A DNA stretch of 64,000 nt from Pedobacter frigiditerrae (GTDB lineage Bacteria > Bacteroidota > Bacteroidia > Sphingobacteriales > Sphingobacteriaceae): assembly GCF_032678705.1 (NCBI RefSeq), contig NZ_JAVTSS010000002.1:744001-808000 (forward strand). Direction: 5' to 3'. The position numbers were made by a program, and so were the translations under genes. This document shows positions 16,837 to 24,970 of the stretch, piece by piece. Each line of letters starts with the position of its first letter. Position 1 is the first letter of the stretch. The notes below the pieces were generated by a model. The model was given only the letters and a program-made list of their open reading frames with translations. It had not been told where the DNA came from and did no database searches.

Positions 16837-19254
16837 ATGAAACCTATTTTTAAAACCTTATTATTCTTTTGCTGCTTGGCAATTAGCAATAATTTATTTG
16901 CACAAACTAAAGCAATAAGCATTCTAGTTTTAGATGAACAGCAAAAACCAATTGAAAATGCAACTGTAGAATTACGCAAAGCCGATAATCAAGTTTTGGT
17001 TAAAGCGGCAATTACAAGCAATAAAGGTAGTGCAGATTTTCAATTAGTTGATGGAAAATATATTGCAAAAGTGAATGCTTTAGGCTATGCGATTAAAAAT
17101 AGTGAAGCGTTTCAGGTTCCATCAACAACAACTAATATTACGGTTAACTTAACAGCGACCAGCAAAAACTTAAATGAGGTTGCAGTTACTTCACAACGAC
17201 CTTTTGTGCAAAGAACACAGGGAAAAACTATAGTAAATGTTGATGCAGGCGTAACCAATGCTGGCACAACCGTTTTAGAGGTTTTAGAGAAATCTCCAGG
17301 TGTTATGGTTGACAGAAATGGTGGTATCAGTTTACAAGGGAAAGCCAGTGTTTTGGTAATGATAGATGATAAACCCACTTATCTTTCTGGTGCGGAGTTG
17401 AATAATTTGCTAAACAGCATGAGCTCATCGCAAGTTAATCAGATTGAGTTAATTACAAGTCCGTCGGCTAAATATGATGCGAGTGGAAATGCAGGAATCA
17501 TTAACATCAAAACTAAAAAGAACAGGCAAGAAGGTTTTAACGGGAATTTATCAACCAATGTTGGACAAGGAAAATATTTAAAAAGCAATAACTCTTTGGT
17601 GTTAAATTACAGGAAAGGTGTTTTTAATACCTTTTTAAATTACAGTTACAATTACAATAAAGGGTTCACCTCTATTTATGCTGACAGGAAGTATTTTGAT
17701 AGTACTGGATTAACAATTGCAAGATTAGACCAGCCATCTTACTTAGGCAATAAGGGAAATAACAATACACTAAAAACTGGGGTTGATTTTTATGCATCGC
17801 AAAAAACAACTTTCGGCTTAACACTTACGGGGACCATTGTACAACGACGAGGAAAAGGAGATGCGGTTGCCACTTGGCTAAATGCTCAAAATGCGGTTGA
17901 CTCTGCAATTACTACTTATAGTGGAAGTGATTTCAAACTGAGAAATGGTGCCATAAACGTTTACGGAAGGCATAACATCAACAAAACACAAGATATTGGC
18001 TTTGATGTTGATTATTTGAGATATGGAATTGACAATGATCAAAATTTTCAGAACATAAGAACAGGGACAGTAAATTATAACCAAGGTTCTAGAGGCGATA
18101 TTCCTTCTAAACTGAAAATATTCGCAGCAAAGGCTGATTATACTTTACAAATTGGAAAAGATGCAAAGTTTGAGGCTGGCGCAAAAACATCGAAAATTAA
18201 TACAGACAATACAGCTGCTTATGAGTTATTTGATGGTGCCAATTGGACAGCCGATTTAAAGAAAAGCAATCACTTTTTGTATGAAGAAAACATCAACTCT
18301 GTTTACACCAGTATTGAACATAAAATTAATAAACTTAGTTACCAATTAGGTTTGCGTTATGAAAATACACAATACGATGGTAACCAGTTAGGAAATTCGG
18401 CACAAGCAGGAAGTACATTCTCTAAAAAATATGACAATTTGTTCCCATCAGGATATATTTCTTATCAAGTAGATTCTGCTAATTCGTTTTCTTTTACCTC
18501 AGGGCGAAGAATTGACAGACCAGCTTATCAAAAGCTAAACCCTTTCGTTTTCATCATTAACAAATACACTTACCAAAGAGGAAATCCGTTTTTCTTGCCA
18601 CAATATACTTGGAACTTTGAGTTAAGTCATTCATTTAAACAAGTGCTAACTACGGCTGTTTCTTACAGCAACATCAAGAATTATTTTTCGCAATTATTCT
18701 TATCTGAAGGAAATGATATTTTGGTTTATACAGAAGGAAACGTTGGACAAATGCACAATTTAGGTATTTCTGTTTCTACGCAGGTTTCTCCTTTTAAATG
18801 GTGGTCGTTAACTGCACAAAGCAATTTTAATTATAAAAAACTAAGTGGTTATCAAAACGTAAACTATACATCTTCTGTTAAACAATTGCACACCAGCATG
18901 AACAACCAGTTTAAATTGAGCAAAACTTTAAACGGAGAAATCTCTGGATTTTATACCACTAAAAACCGTAACGATTTACAGGAATTGTTATCGCCAACTG
19001 GCCAATTATCTGCTGGTTTAGCGAAAATAGTTTTAAAAGGAAAAGGTACTATTAGGCTAACGGCTAGAGATATTTTCTACACACAATCCATGGAAGGCGT
19101 AACAGATTTTCCTAGAGCAAGTGAATACTTCATTTTATGGAGAGATAGCCAAGTTTTAAATGTTGGTTTTAGCTATAGATTTGGCAAACCATTAAAAGCT
19201 GCAAAACGTAGTACGGGTGGCGCTGGAGATGAAATTAATAGAGCGGGAAGCTAG
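16837..19254 (+). CDS. Outer-membrane beta-barrel protein with CarboxypepD_reg domain
   Basis: The 805-residue protein has a signal peptide (MKPIFKTLLFFCCLAISNNLFAQ), a CarboxypepD_reg-like domain (about 24-100), a plug region with DAGVTNAGTTVLEVLEKSPG, GISLQGKASVLVMIDDKP and SGNAGIINIKTKK, and a barrel of the OMP_b-brl_3 type ending in a Gly/Arg-rich tail. This family resembles TonB-dependent receptors but lacks a recognised substrate. An ATG nine bases upstream is also open; ATG 16837 gives the standard signal. It follows marR on the same strand. Confidence 0.88.
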   Translation: MKPIFKTLLFFCCLAISNNLFAQTKAISILVLDEQQKPIENATVELRKADNQVLVKAAITSNKGSADFQLVDGKYIAKVNALGYAIKNSEAFQVPSTTTNITVNLTATSKNLNEVAVTSQRPFVQRTQGKTIVNVDAGVTNAGTTVLEVLEKSPGVMVDRNGGISLQGKASVLVMIDDKPTYLSGAELNNLLNSMSSSQVNQIELITSPSAKYDASGNAGIINIKTKKNRQEGFNGNLSTNVGQGKYLKSNNSLVLNYRKGVFNTFLNYSYNYNKGFTSIYADRKYFDSTGLTIARLDQPSYLGNKGNNNTLKTGVDFYASQKTTFGLTLTGTIVQRRGKGDAVATWLNAQNAVDSAITTYSGSDFKLRNGAINVYGRHNINKTQDIGFDVDYLRYGIDNDQNFQNIRTGTVNYNQGSRGDIPSKLKIFAAKADYTLQIGKDAKFEAGAKTSKINTDNTAAYELFDGANWTADLKKSNHFLYEENINSVYTSIEHKINKLSYQLGLRYENTQYDGNQLGNSAQAGSTFSKKYDNLFPSGYISYQVDSANSFSFTSGRRIDRPAYQKLNPFVFIINKYTYQRGNPFFLPQYTWNFELSHSFKQVLTTAVSYSNIKNYFSQLFLSEGNDILVYTEGNVGQMHNLGISVSTQVSPFKWWSLTAQSNFNYKKLSGYQNVNYTSSVKQLHTSMNNQFKLSKTLNGEISGFYTTKNRNDLQELLSPTGQLSAGLAKIVLKGKGTIRLTARDIFYTQSMEGVTDFPRASEYFILWRDSQVLNVGFSYRFGKPLKAAKRSTGGAGDEINRAGS

Positions 19255-19273
19255 TCAGTTGCTAGTTCAAATT

Positions 19274-19373
19274 CGTCATTGCGAGGGTCGATTTTCCATC
19301 GCCCGAACCAATCTCATTTTTTAATTATGGTGCCATTGCAAAGGGGGAGATTGCTTCGTGCCTCGCAATGACG
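19274..19373. repeat. MITE-like palindromic repeat, family A
   Basis: 100-bp element ending in CGTCATTGCGAGG and CCTCGCAATGACG, inverted copies of each other. The internal GAGATTGCTTCGTGCCTCGC is shared with the element at 21035-21108. Non-coding; it fills most of the 200-bp gap between two genes. Confidence 0.75.
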
Positions 19374-19454
19374 CTCTTGGCGCAGAGCCAAACAGCCTTA
19401 ACTTAATAGCTTTTCTCTTTGGGACAACAATTCTAAAATCCGTAAATTGCTCTT

Positions 19455-19922
19455 ATGAAGGAAGAAAAGTGGCTGCTCAGAAAATCATCAGGCTCTAAAT
19501 CGAAGTATAAAGTAAAAGGCGATTACGCCGATGGCAAGGTTTCTGATTTGAATTTACTTGATGAGTTACCAATACGTGAAAGCGTTAAAACATCGCACTC
19601 TTTTTTAGATACAAGCTTGGTTAAAAAGTGGCTAAATAATTATATTGACCAAGATTTCGATTTCGTTTATGCTGAATTTATCAAACGAATACAGCCTAAA
19701 TATTTAGATGAATACAAAGAGTGTATCTTTTGGTATGCTGAGCCAAAAGCCAATGTAAGTTTTGATGAAGAGGGTAATGTTTATGGAAAATTTATGGGTA
19801 AAGCTGTAAAGCTACCTAATAGCATTTCTAGCAAGTTTTATGTAGATCCCGCAACCAATTTACTTAAGAAAATCCCCGACCATCAATTTAAAAGGGAAAA
19901 GATTACCTATAAGGATTATTGA
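19455..19922 (+). CDS. Hypothetical protein
   Basis: I do not recognise this 155-residue protein. It is soluble, has no signal peptide or membrane segment, and is charged at both ends. A central stretch (LDTSLVKKWLNNYIDQDFDFVYAEF, about 51-75) looks helical and a second (IFWYAEPKANVSFDEEGNVYGKFMG) looks like beta strands. It lies 48 bp before ruvX in the same direction, but ruvX has its own promoter box in the gap. Confidence 0.75.
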   Translation: MKEEKWLLRKSSGSKSKYKVKGDYADGKVSDLNLLDELPIRESVKTSHSFLDTSLVKKWLNNYIDQDFDFVYAEFIKRIQPKYLDEYKECIFWYAEPKANVSFDEEGNVYGKFMGKAVKLPNSISSKFYVDPATNLLKKIPDHQFKREKITYKDY

Positions 19923-19956
19923 TAATTAGCTAAAAATCCAGTTTCGCTAAAAGTCT

Positions 19957-19964
19957 TATCTTTG
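19957..19964 (+). promoter_or_regulatory. Promoter -7 box for ruvX, very short leader
   Basis: TATCTTTG matches TAnnTTTG. Only 6 nt separate it from the ruvX ATG, so the transcript would be leaderless or nearly so. Confidence 0.6.
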
Positions 19965-19970
19965 ACAGTT

Positions 19971-20387
19971 ATGGCACGTATACTTGCTTTTGATTATGGG
20001 ACTAAACGTATCGGCATTGCCGTAACCGACCCTTTGCAAATTATTGCGACGGGATTGGATAATGTACATCCAAAAGACATTGTCAATTACCTTAAAAAAT
20101 ATATGCTCACTGAGCAAGTTGAGGCTTTTGTTATTGGCGACCCTAAACAAATGGATGGCACCCCTTCAGAATCTGCCCAACACGTTAAAGGCTTTTCTAC
20201 CATTTTAAAAAAGAACTTTCCTACTATTCCACAACATTGGATTGATGAGCGTTATACTTCTAAATTAGCCACACAAACCATTATGCAAAGCGGATTAAAA
20301 AAGAGCGATAGAAGAGACAAAGAGAGAGTTGATACCATTGCCGCCACTATAATTCTGCAATATTTTATGGAAAAACCACGTTTATAA
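19971..20387 (+). CDS. ruvX: Putative pre-16S rRNA nuclease / Holliday junction resolvase-like
   Basis: YqgF/RuvX proteins are RNase H-fold nucleases that mature the 5' end of 16S rRNA. The 138-residue product opens with the family signature MARILAFDYGTKRIGIAVTD, has VIGDPKQMDGTPSESA and WIDERYTSKLA, and ends with DRRDKERVDTIAATIILQYF, which supplies the late Asp cluster. ATG 19971 is fixed by this N-terminus; a TTG nine bases upstream lies in the promoter box. The next gene starts 5 bp after the stop. Confidence 0.95.
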   Translation: MARILAFDYGTKRIGIAVTDPLQIIATGLDNVHPKDIVNYLKKYMLTEQVEAFVIGDPKQMDGTPSESAQHVKGFSTILKKNFPTIPQHWIDERYTSKLATQTIMQSGLKKSDRRDKERVDTIAATIILQYFMEKPRL

Positions 20388-20392
20388 GCAAA

Positions 20393-21025
20393 ATGATTAG
20401 CGAAGAACTACAAAATTTACTCTTAAATTATTGTGAACCTGAAGACGAATTGCTTCAGCATATTGACAGGGAAACCAACCTAAAAGTTTTAATGCCCAGA
20501 ATGTTAAGCGGGCATTACCAAGGTAGGGTTTTGAGCATGTTGAGCAAAATGAATAACCCTAAACGGATTTTAGAGATTGGCACTTTTACTGGTTATGCAA
20601 CCTTATGCTTTGCTGAAGGTTTAACAGCCGATGGGATTATTTATACGCTAGATATTAATGCAGAACTAGAAGAAATGGTTCGTGCTAATTTTGCTAAATC
20701 TCCTCTAAATTCTAAAATTAAATACATTATCGGCGATGCCCAACAAACTTTAAAAACCCTTAATGAAGAAGTTTTTGACATGGTGTTTATTGATGCCGAT
20801 AAAAAGAATAACGGTACTTACTACGATTTGGTTTTTGACCAAGTTAAGCCCGGCGGAATTATCATTGTGGATAATGTGCTGTGGAGTGGAAAAGTGTTGA
20901 GCAATGCACAAGATAAAGACACCAAAAACATTAGTAATTTTAATGACCAGATTGCCGCAGACAACAGAGTTGAGAAATTAATTCTGCCTGTAAGAGACGG
21001 TCTATTTGTGATAAGGAAGAAGTAG
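20393..21025 (+). CDS. O-methyltransferase, SAM-dependent
   Basis: A 210-residue class I methyltransferase of the methyltransferase_3 (catechol/caffeoyl-CoA O-methyltransferase-like) family. SAM-binding motif ILEIGTFTGYATLCFAEGL (about 61-79), metal-binding VFIDADKKN and GGIIIVDNVLWSG with the conserved Asp and Asn are visible. The substrate is not predictable. It lies 5 bp after ruvX and is probably co-transcribed. The gene ends just before the large palindrome at 21035-21106. Confidence 0.9.
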   Translation: MISEELQNLLLNYCEPEDELLQHIDRETNLKVLMPRMLSGHYQGRVLSMLSKMNNPKRILEIGTFTGYATLCFAEGLTADGIIYTLDINAELEEMVRANFAKSPLNSKIKYIIGDAQQTLKTLNEEVFDMVFIDADKKNNGTYYDLVFDQVKPGGIIIVDNVLWSGKVLSNAQDKDTKNISNFNDQIAADNRVEKLILPVRDGLFVIRKK

Positions 21026-21034
21026 TTTAACCCA

Positions 21035-21106
21035 TCATTGTGAGGCACGAAGCAATCTTAAAGCGAAAAGGTTCTTCAAATGAGATTGCTTCGTGCCTCG
21101 CAATGA
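21035..21106. repeat. Palindromic repeat with 24-bp stem, family A
   Basis: Arms at 21035-21058 and 21083-21106 pair over 24 positions with one mismatch (TCATTGTGAGGCACGAAGCA / reverse complement), loop 24 nt. It could also act as a terminator for the methyltransferase gene, though no long T-run follows. Confidence 0.85.
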
Positions 21107-21121
21107 CGTAATTTACAAACA

Positions 21122-21823
21122 ATGAAAAGAGTATTTACTTTCTGTTTATTCATTTTAATTCTCTCGAAAGTTAAAGCACAATCTACCGAAGATTACATTG
21201 CCGAGCATGTTAACCATGCACAAGAGTTAATGAGGATTCATCAATTACCTGCAAGCATAATTCTAGCAGTTGCCATACATGAATCTGCAGCAGGAAAAAG
21301 CAAGATTGCCAAATATTTAAATAATCATTTTGGGGTAAAAGGAGAGAATAGCAATACAGAAATAAGGTCGTCTTATCGAGATTATCCGACAGTAGATTCT
21401 TCTTATAATCACTTTGTGGCGTTTTTGCATAGCAGAAGTTATTTTGACGTTCTTTTTAGTAAATACGACCAATACGATTTCAAGAATTGGGCAAGAGGAA
21501 TACAACGTGGAGGCTATGCAAGTAGCAGAACTTGGTCATCGCAGGTTATTGCATTAATAAACAAATATCAGCTTTATCTGTATGATGAAAGACCGGATGA
21601 TTATATGGAAACCGTGCTACCTGTTGCTGAAGTTGCGGTTAAAAAAACGACCAATAGAGGCAGGGTAAAACCATCAACCAAAAAAACAAATATTTATACT
21701 GTTAAAAAAGGCGATAACTTAAATAAATTAGCCGAACGAACTGGAACTACATCCGCAGCGCTGATGAAGAAAAACGGATTGAAATCAGCTGCCCTACAAC
21801 CTGGTCAGAAACTTAAATTATAA
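21122..21823 (+). CDS. GH73 glucosaminidase with LysM domain
   Basis: Predicted peptidoglycan hydrolase. The 233-residue protein has a signal peptide (MKRVFTFCLFILILSKVKA), a FlgJ-like glucosaminidase domain with AIHESAAGKSKIAKYLNN (Glu as catalytic acid) and HFGVKG, then a linker rich in Lys/Thr and one C-terminal LysM domain (IYTVKKGDNLNKLAER ... LQPGQKLKL). It overlaps the next, paralogous gene by one base (TAATG), so the two are translationally coupled and likely act together. Confidence 0.9.
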   Translation: MKRVFTFCLFILILSKVKAQSTEDYIAEHVNHAQELMRIHQLPASIILAVAIHESAAGKSKIAKYLNNHFGVKGENSNTEIRSSYRDYPTVDSSYNHFVAFLHSRSYFDVLFSKYDQYDFKNWARGIQRGGYASSRTWSSQVIALINKYQLYLYDERPDDYMETVLPVAEVAVKKTTNRGRVKPSTKKTNIYTVKKGDNLNKLAERTGTTSAALMKKNGLKSAALQPGQKLKL

Positions 21824-22674
21824 TGAAGAAAACCCTCCTATTTTTGGCCATTGCCATTGTCTTTTTTAGTTCTTGTAAGTCGAGGCAATATAGCCGCAAC
21901 AATAAGCAAATTGAAAAGACTGCAAATAAAGAAAATCCGAATTTCACTACCTACACAACACTTAGTTATATAGAAGCTTTTAAAGCTGTAGCAATAGAAG
22001 AAATGAATAAATACGGGATTCCGGCAAGTATAACTTTAGCACAAGGAATTTCTGAATCTGGTAGTGGGAACAGTACTTTGGCTAAATATGCGAATAATCA
22101 TTTTGGCATTAAATGTACGTCTGATTGGAAGGGAAAGGCCTATTACAAAGATGACGACCAATCTAACGATTGTTTTAGGGTTTATAAAGATGCGAGAGAA
22201 TCTTACAAAGACCATTCAGAGTTTTTAAAACGTAAACGTTATAGTTTCCTTTTCGAACTCGATAAAAACGACTACAAAAACTGGGCAATTGGTTTAAAAA
22301 CTGCCGGTTATGCCACTAATCCGAAATATGCTGACATGTTGATTGGCATTATTGAAAAGTATAAATTAAATCAATATGATTCGCCAGAATCTGAAAGTGA
22401 GAAAGTTGCGAGAGAAGACCGTGTTTTTACAGAGATAAATGCAAATATTCCTGTCGACAAGAAAAAATTTACACCTGTAAATGTTGCCCCAAAAGACCCA
22501 CCTACTTCTGCAATTACTACAGCACCTGCCGATGGTTATTATGTGGTAAAACAAGGCGATACCTTATTTAAAATATCTCAACTTTTTAAACTAACGGTTG
22601 ATGAATTGAAGGCTTTAAATAAAATGACTGACAACAATATCAAAATTGGTCAAAAACTATTGGTAGTTAAATAA
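21823..22674 (+). CDS. GH73 glucosaminidase with LysM, lipoprotein
   Basis: A 283-residue paralogue of the preceding gene product. The N-terminus MKKTLLFLAIAIVFFSSC is a lipoprotein signal (lipobox SSC, Cys18), so this copy should be membrane-anchored where the first is free. The catalytic domain has ISESGSGNSTLAKYANN and HFGIKC; the second Cys of the domain (SDWKG..NDCFRVY) may form a disulfide. The C-terminal LysM reads YYVVKQGDTLFKISQLFK to IKIGQKLLVVK. Confidence 0.9.
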   Translation: MKKTLLFLAIAIVFFSSCKSRQYSRNNKQIEKTANKENPNFTTYTTLSYIEAFKAVAIEEMNKYGIPASITLAQGISESGSGNSTLAKYANNHFGIKCTSDWKGKAYYKDDDQSNDCFRVYKDARESYKDHSEFLKRKRYSFLFELDKNDYKNWAIGLKTAGYATNPKYADMLIGIIEKYKLNQYDSPESESEKVAREDRVFTEINANIPVDKKKFTPVNVAPKDPPTSAITTAPADGYYVVKQGDTLFKISQLFKLTVDELKALNKMTDNNIKIGQKLLVVK

Positions 22675-22708
22675 TGTTAAGATAGCTAAACCTTATTTGC
22701 TTATATTG

Positions 22709-22716
22709 TAATTTTG
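22709..22716 (+). promoter_or_regulatory. Promoter -7 box before the CarboxypepD_reg gene
   Basis: TAATTTTG matches TAnnTTTG and ends 7 nt before the ATG at 22724, giving a very short leader. Confidence 0.5.
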
Positions 22717-22723
22717 TAAGCTG

Positions 22724-23491
22724 ATGAAATCCTTAAGCCTATTTCTTTTTATGCTATGCTGTTGTACTCAACTCTTTGCCCAAAATAAAGCGGTGCAAGG
22801 TTTTGTGGTAGACAAGGATAGCAAATTACGATTGGCGAAGGTTTACATCTACAATCCATCATCAGACGAAGGGATTTACAACAACAATAAAGGAGAGTTT
22901 ACAGCAACGGCGAAGATTGGTGACACCTTATTTGCTGCTTTGAGTGGCTATGGGATGGATACCGTAATTTTTAAAGGTCAAAGTGCTATAGTATTTCAAT
23001 TAAAATCGTTGAGCATCAAACTCAAAGAAGTTAAAATTTACGGCAAAACACCTACTCCACAAGAACAATATTCAATCCTTAAAAAAGATTACAAATATCA
23101 ATTAGATAAAGGTAGTACCAAAGATTTATTTACCATGGGACTCGACAGAGTTGGTTTAGGTATCGATGCCATTTACAATTTATTAAGCCGCCAAGGAAAA
23201 AACGCTAGGCATTTGCAAGCTATTTTAGAACGAGATTATCGAGAAGAAATCATAGATTATCGTTTTAAACCAGATTACGTAAAAGCGCTAACCTCTGCCA
23301 ACGATGCAGAATTAAAGGATTTTATGTCACAGTATCGTCCAACTTACCAATTTACTTTATCTGCATCGGAATATGCATTTGTTTTGTTCATCAAAAACAG
23401 CTATGCTTCTTATAAAAGAAACCCATCTTTATTAAGGTTGCCAAGTTTACCTAAGGTAAACATTCCTAATCTGAGCTATCAAAATCAATGA
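22724..23491 (+). CDS. CarboxypepD_reg-like exported protein
   Basis: A 255-residue protein with a signal peptide (MKSLSLFLFMLCCCTQLFAQ) and a CarboxypepD_reg-like beta-sandwich (about 22-105: VQGFVVDKDSKLRLAKVYIYN, IGDTLFAALSGYGMDTVIF). The rest is helical and ends Pro-rich, with no recognised domain. Its function is unknown; such proteins are envelope-associated. It overlaps the next gene by 4 bases (ATGA), so the two are coupled, which links it to the small HExxH membrane protein. Confidence 0.8.
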   Translation: MKSLSLFLFMLCCCTQLFAQNKAVQGFVVDKDSKLRLAKVYIYNPSSDEGIYNNNKGEFTATAKIGDTLFAALSGYGMDTVIFKGQSAIVFQLKSLSIKLKEVKIYGKTPTPQEQYSILKKDYKYQLDKGSTKDLFTMGLDRVGLGIDAIYNLLSRQGKNARHLQAILERDYREEIIDYRFKPDYVKALTSANDAELKDFMSQYRPTYQFTLSASEYAFVLFIKNSYASYKRNPSLLRLPSLPKVNIPNLSYQNQ

Positions 23492-23838
23492 GGTATTGGT
23501 TATTAATTTTACCAAAATTGCCAGCTAACGCAATGGCAATATTCCCCTTCATCTTACTTAAAAAGGCATCACAACAAAAAGATGTAGTGTTAATTAATCA
23601 TGAGAAAATTCATTTACAGCAACAGCTGGAATTATTAATTCTTCCATTTTATGTGCTTTATTTACTAAACTATTTCATCAACCTTGTTATTTATAAAAAC
23701 CATTACAAAGCTTATTTTAACATCAGTTTCGAAAGAGAAGCTTATAGCTTTGAGGGAGATTTAAATTATTTAACTAAAAGGAAATTATACCATTGGGCTA
23801 AATTCTTCGTTAAGAGCTCGGGAGATCGTTTAGGATAA
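23488..23838 (+). CDS. Small membrane protein with HExxH zinc motif
   Basis: A 116-residue protein that reads like a stripped M56/M48 protease core. It has a hydrophobic N-terminus, INHEKIHLQQQLELL with His38, Glu39 and His42, a membrane segment (about 48-68) and a later FEREAY (Glu82 or Glu84) that could be the third ligand. The motif is almost the same as HEKIHIQQGH in the BlaR1-like protein at 27604-29685, but the other membrane helices and the sensor part are missing. It starts inside the stop of the CarboxypepD_reg gene. Enzyme activity is inferred from motifs only. Confidence 0.75.
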   Translation: MRYWLLILPKLPANAMAIFPFILLKKASQQKDVVLINHEKIHLQQQLELLILPFYVLYLLNYFINLVIYKNHYKAYFNISFEREAYSFEGDLNYLTKRKLYHWAKFFVKSSGDRLG

Positions 23839-23901
23839 AGCAAAGACGACAAGTATAAAAAACTTTTATTCCGTTTAATTTTTGTTTTTCTTTGCAATAG
23901 A

Positions 23902-24894
23902 ATGAAGAAATTACTGTTTACCTTTTTAACCTTATCTGCTTTTTCTTTTCGTTTAGCTGCTCAAGAAGTAGACACAGTTCCTATTTCTACCAAAGGTTTA
24001 GATATCAAATTAAAACGTAGCCCCCTTCCGTCTCGAATTGGAACTATACAATTTAAACCTGTTAATCTAACTCCTGCATTGGTTAATGCCAAAGTAAATT
24101 ACTGGAAAACCAGAACTTCTGTAGGCATAAATATAAATCAAGCTGCATTTAGCGATAACTGGAAAGGTGGTGGGGTAAACTCTTTAGCCATAGGCGGATT
24201 AATCAATTACAAAGCGGAATATAGTAAAGAAAGTTATAGCTATGCGAGTGAGGTAATTTTGCAATATGGGAAGGTGAAAAACAAAAGTCAGCTGCAAAAG
24301 AAAACAACAGACAGGATTTATTGGGATAATAAAGCTGCTGTGCAATTATCTAAAAACTGGTATTTCTTTGGTTCGATGAATTTTGAATCTCAGTTCGACA
24401 AAGGTTTTTCATACAGCAGGGATGCGCAAGGAAATGAAAAAGAAAACTTGCTTTCGAAGTTCATGTCACCTGGATATTTAACCGAATCAATCGGTTTTGA
24501 ATACAAGCCAAATAAGTTTTTCTCTACTCGAATTGGTACAGGAACAGCTCGACAAACTTTCGTGTTAGATACCGCACTTTATAGAACCAATCCGAAAAAT
24601 TTCGGGGTAGAAAAAGGCAAAACAATTAGAAATGAGTTGGCATTTCAGGTGGTGATGAATTATGAAAAGGAAATTTTTCAAAACGTAACACTAAAAACCA
24701 AATACAATATGTTTATCCCTTATGATAATTTTGGGCATATCGACCATAGGCTAGACATTAACGTAATTGCGAAAATTAACCGGTTCATGAACGTTTCTAT
24801 AACGGGTGTTGGTTTATACGATAGAGATACCGATTTAAAAATACAAGGTTCACAAACTTTGGCGCTAGGATTGGTTTTTGCATTTCCTAGATAA
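23902..24894 (+). CDS. DUF3078 domain-containing outer-envelope protein
   Basis: A 330-residue exported protein: signal peptide MKKLLFTFLTLSAFSFRLAAQ, then a beta-rich DUF3078 body starting at VNYWKTRTSVGININQAAFSDNWKGGG, which is the family's most conserved stretch, and ending FAFPR. The alternating strands suggest an outer-membrane barrel. Function unknown. It is alone, with a long inverted repeat after it that probably ends transcription from both sides. Confidence 0.88.
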   Translation: MKKLLFTFLTLSAFSFRLAAQEVDTVPISTKGLDIKLKRSPLPSRIGTIQFKPVNLTPALVNAKVNYWKTRTSVGININQAAFSDNWKGGGVNSLAIGGLINYKAEYSKESYSYASEVILQYGKVKNKSQLQKKTTDRIYWDNKAAVQLSKNWYFFGSMNFESQFDKGFSYSRDAQGNEKENLLSKFMSPGYLTESIGFEYKPNKFFSTRIGTGTARQTFVLDTALYRTNPKNFGVEKGKTIRNELAFQVVMNYEKEIFQNVTLKTKYNMFIPYDNFGHIDHRLDINVIAKINRFMNVSITGVGLYDRDTDLKIQGSQTLALGLVFAFPR

Positions 24895-24913
24895 TTGGTT
24901 CATCGGTTCAATG

Positions 24914-24959
24914 GTGTCATTGGTTCATTAGTAAGTTAAACCCAATGAACCAATGACAC
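24914..24959. terminator. Inverted repeat between convergent genes
   Basis: Perfect 16-bp arms GTGTCATTGGTTCATT (24914-24929) and its complement (24944-24959), extended by imperfect repeats of the same TTGGTTCAT unit on the left. It lies between two convergent genes and may act as a terminator, although there is no strong T-run. Confidence 0.65.
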
Positions 24960-24970
24960 TAATGAACTAA

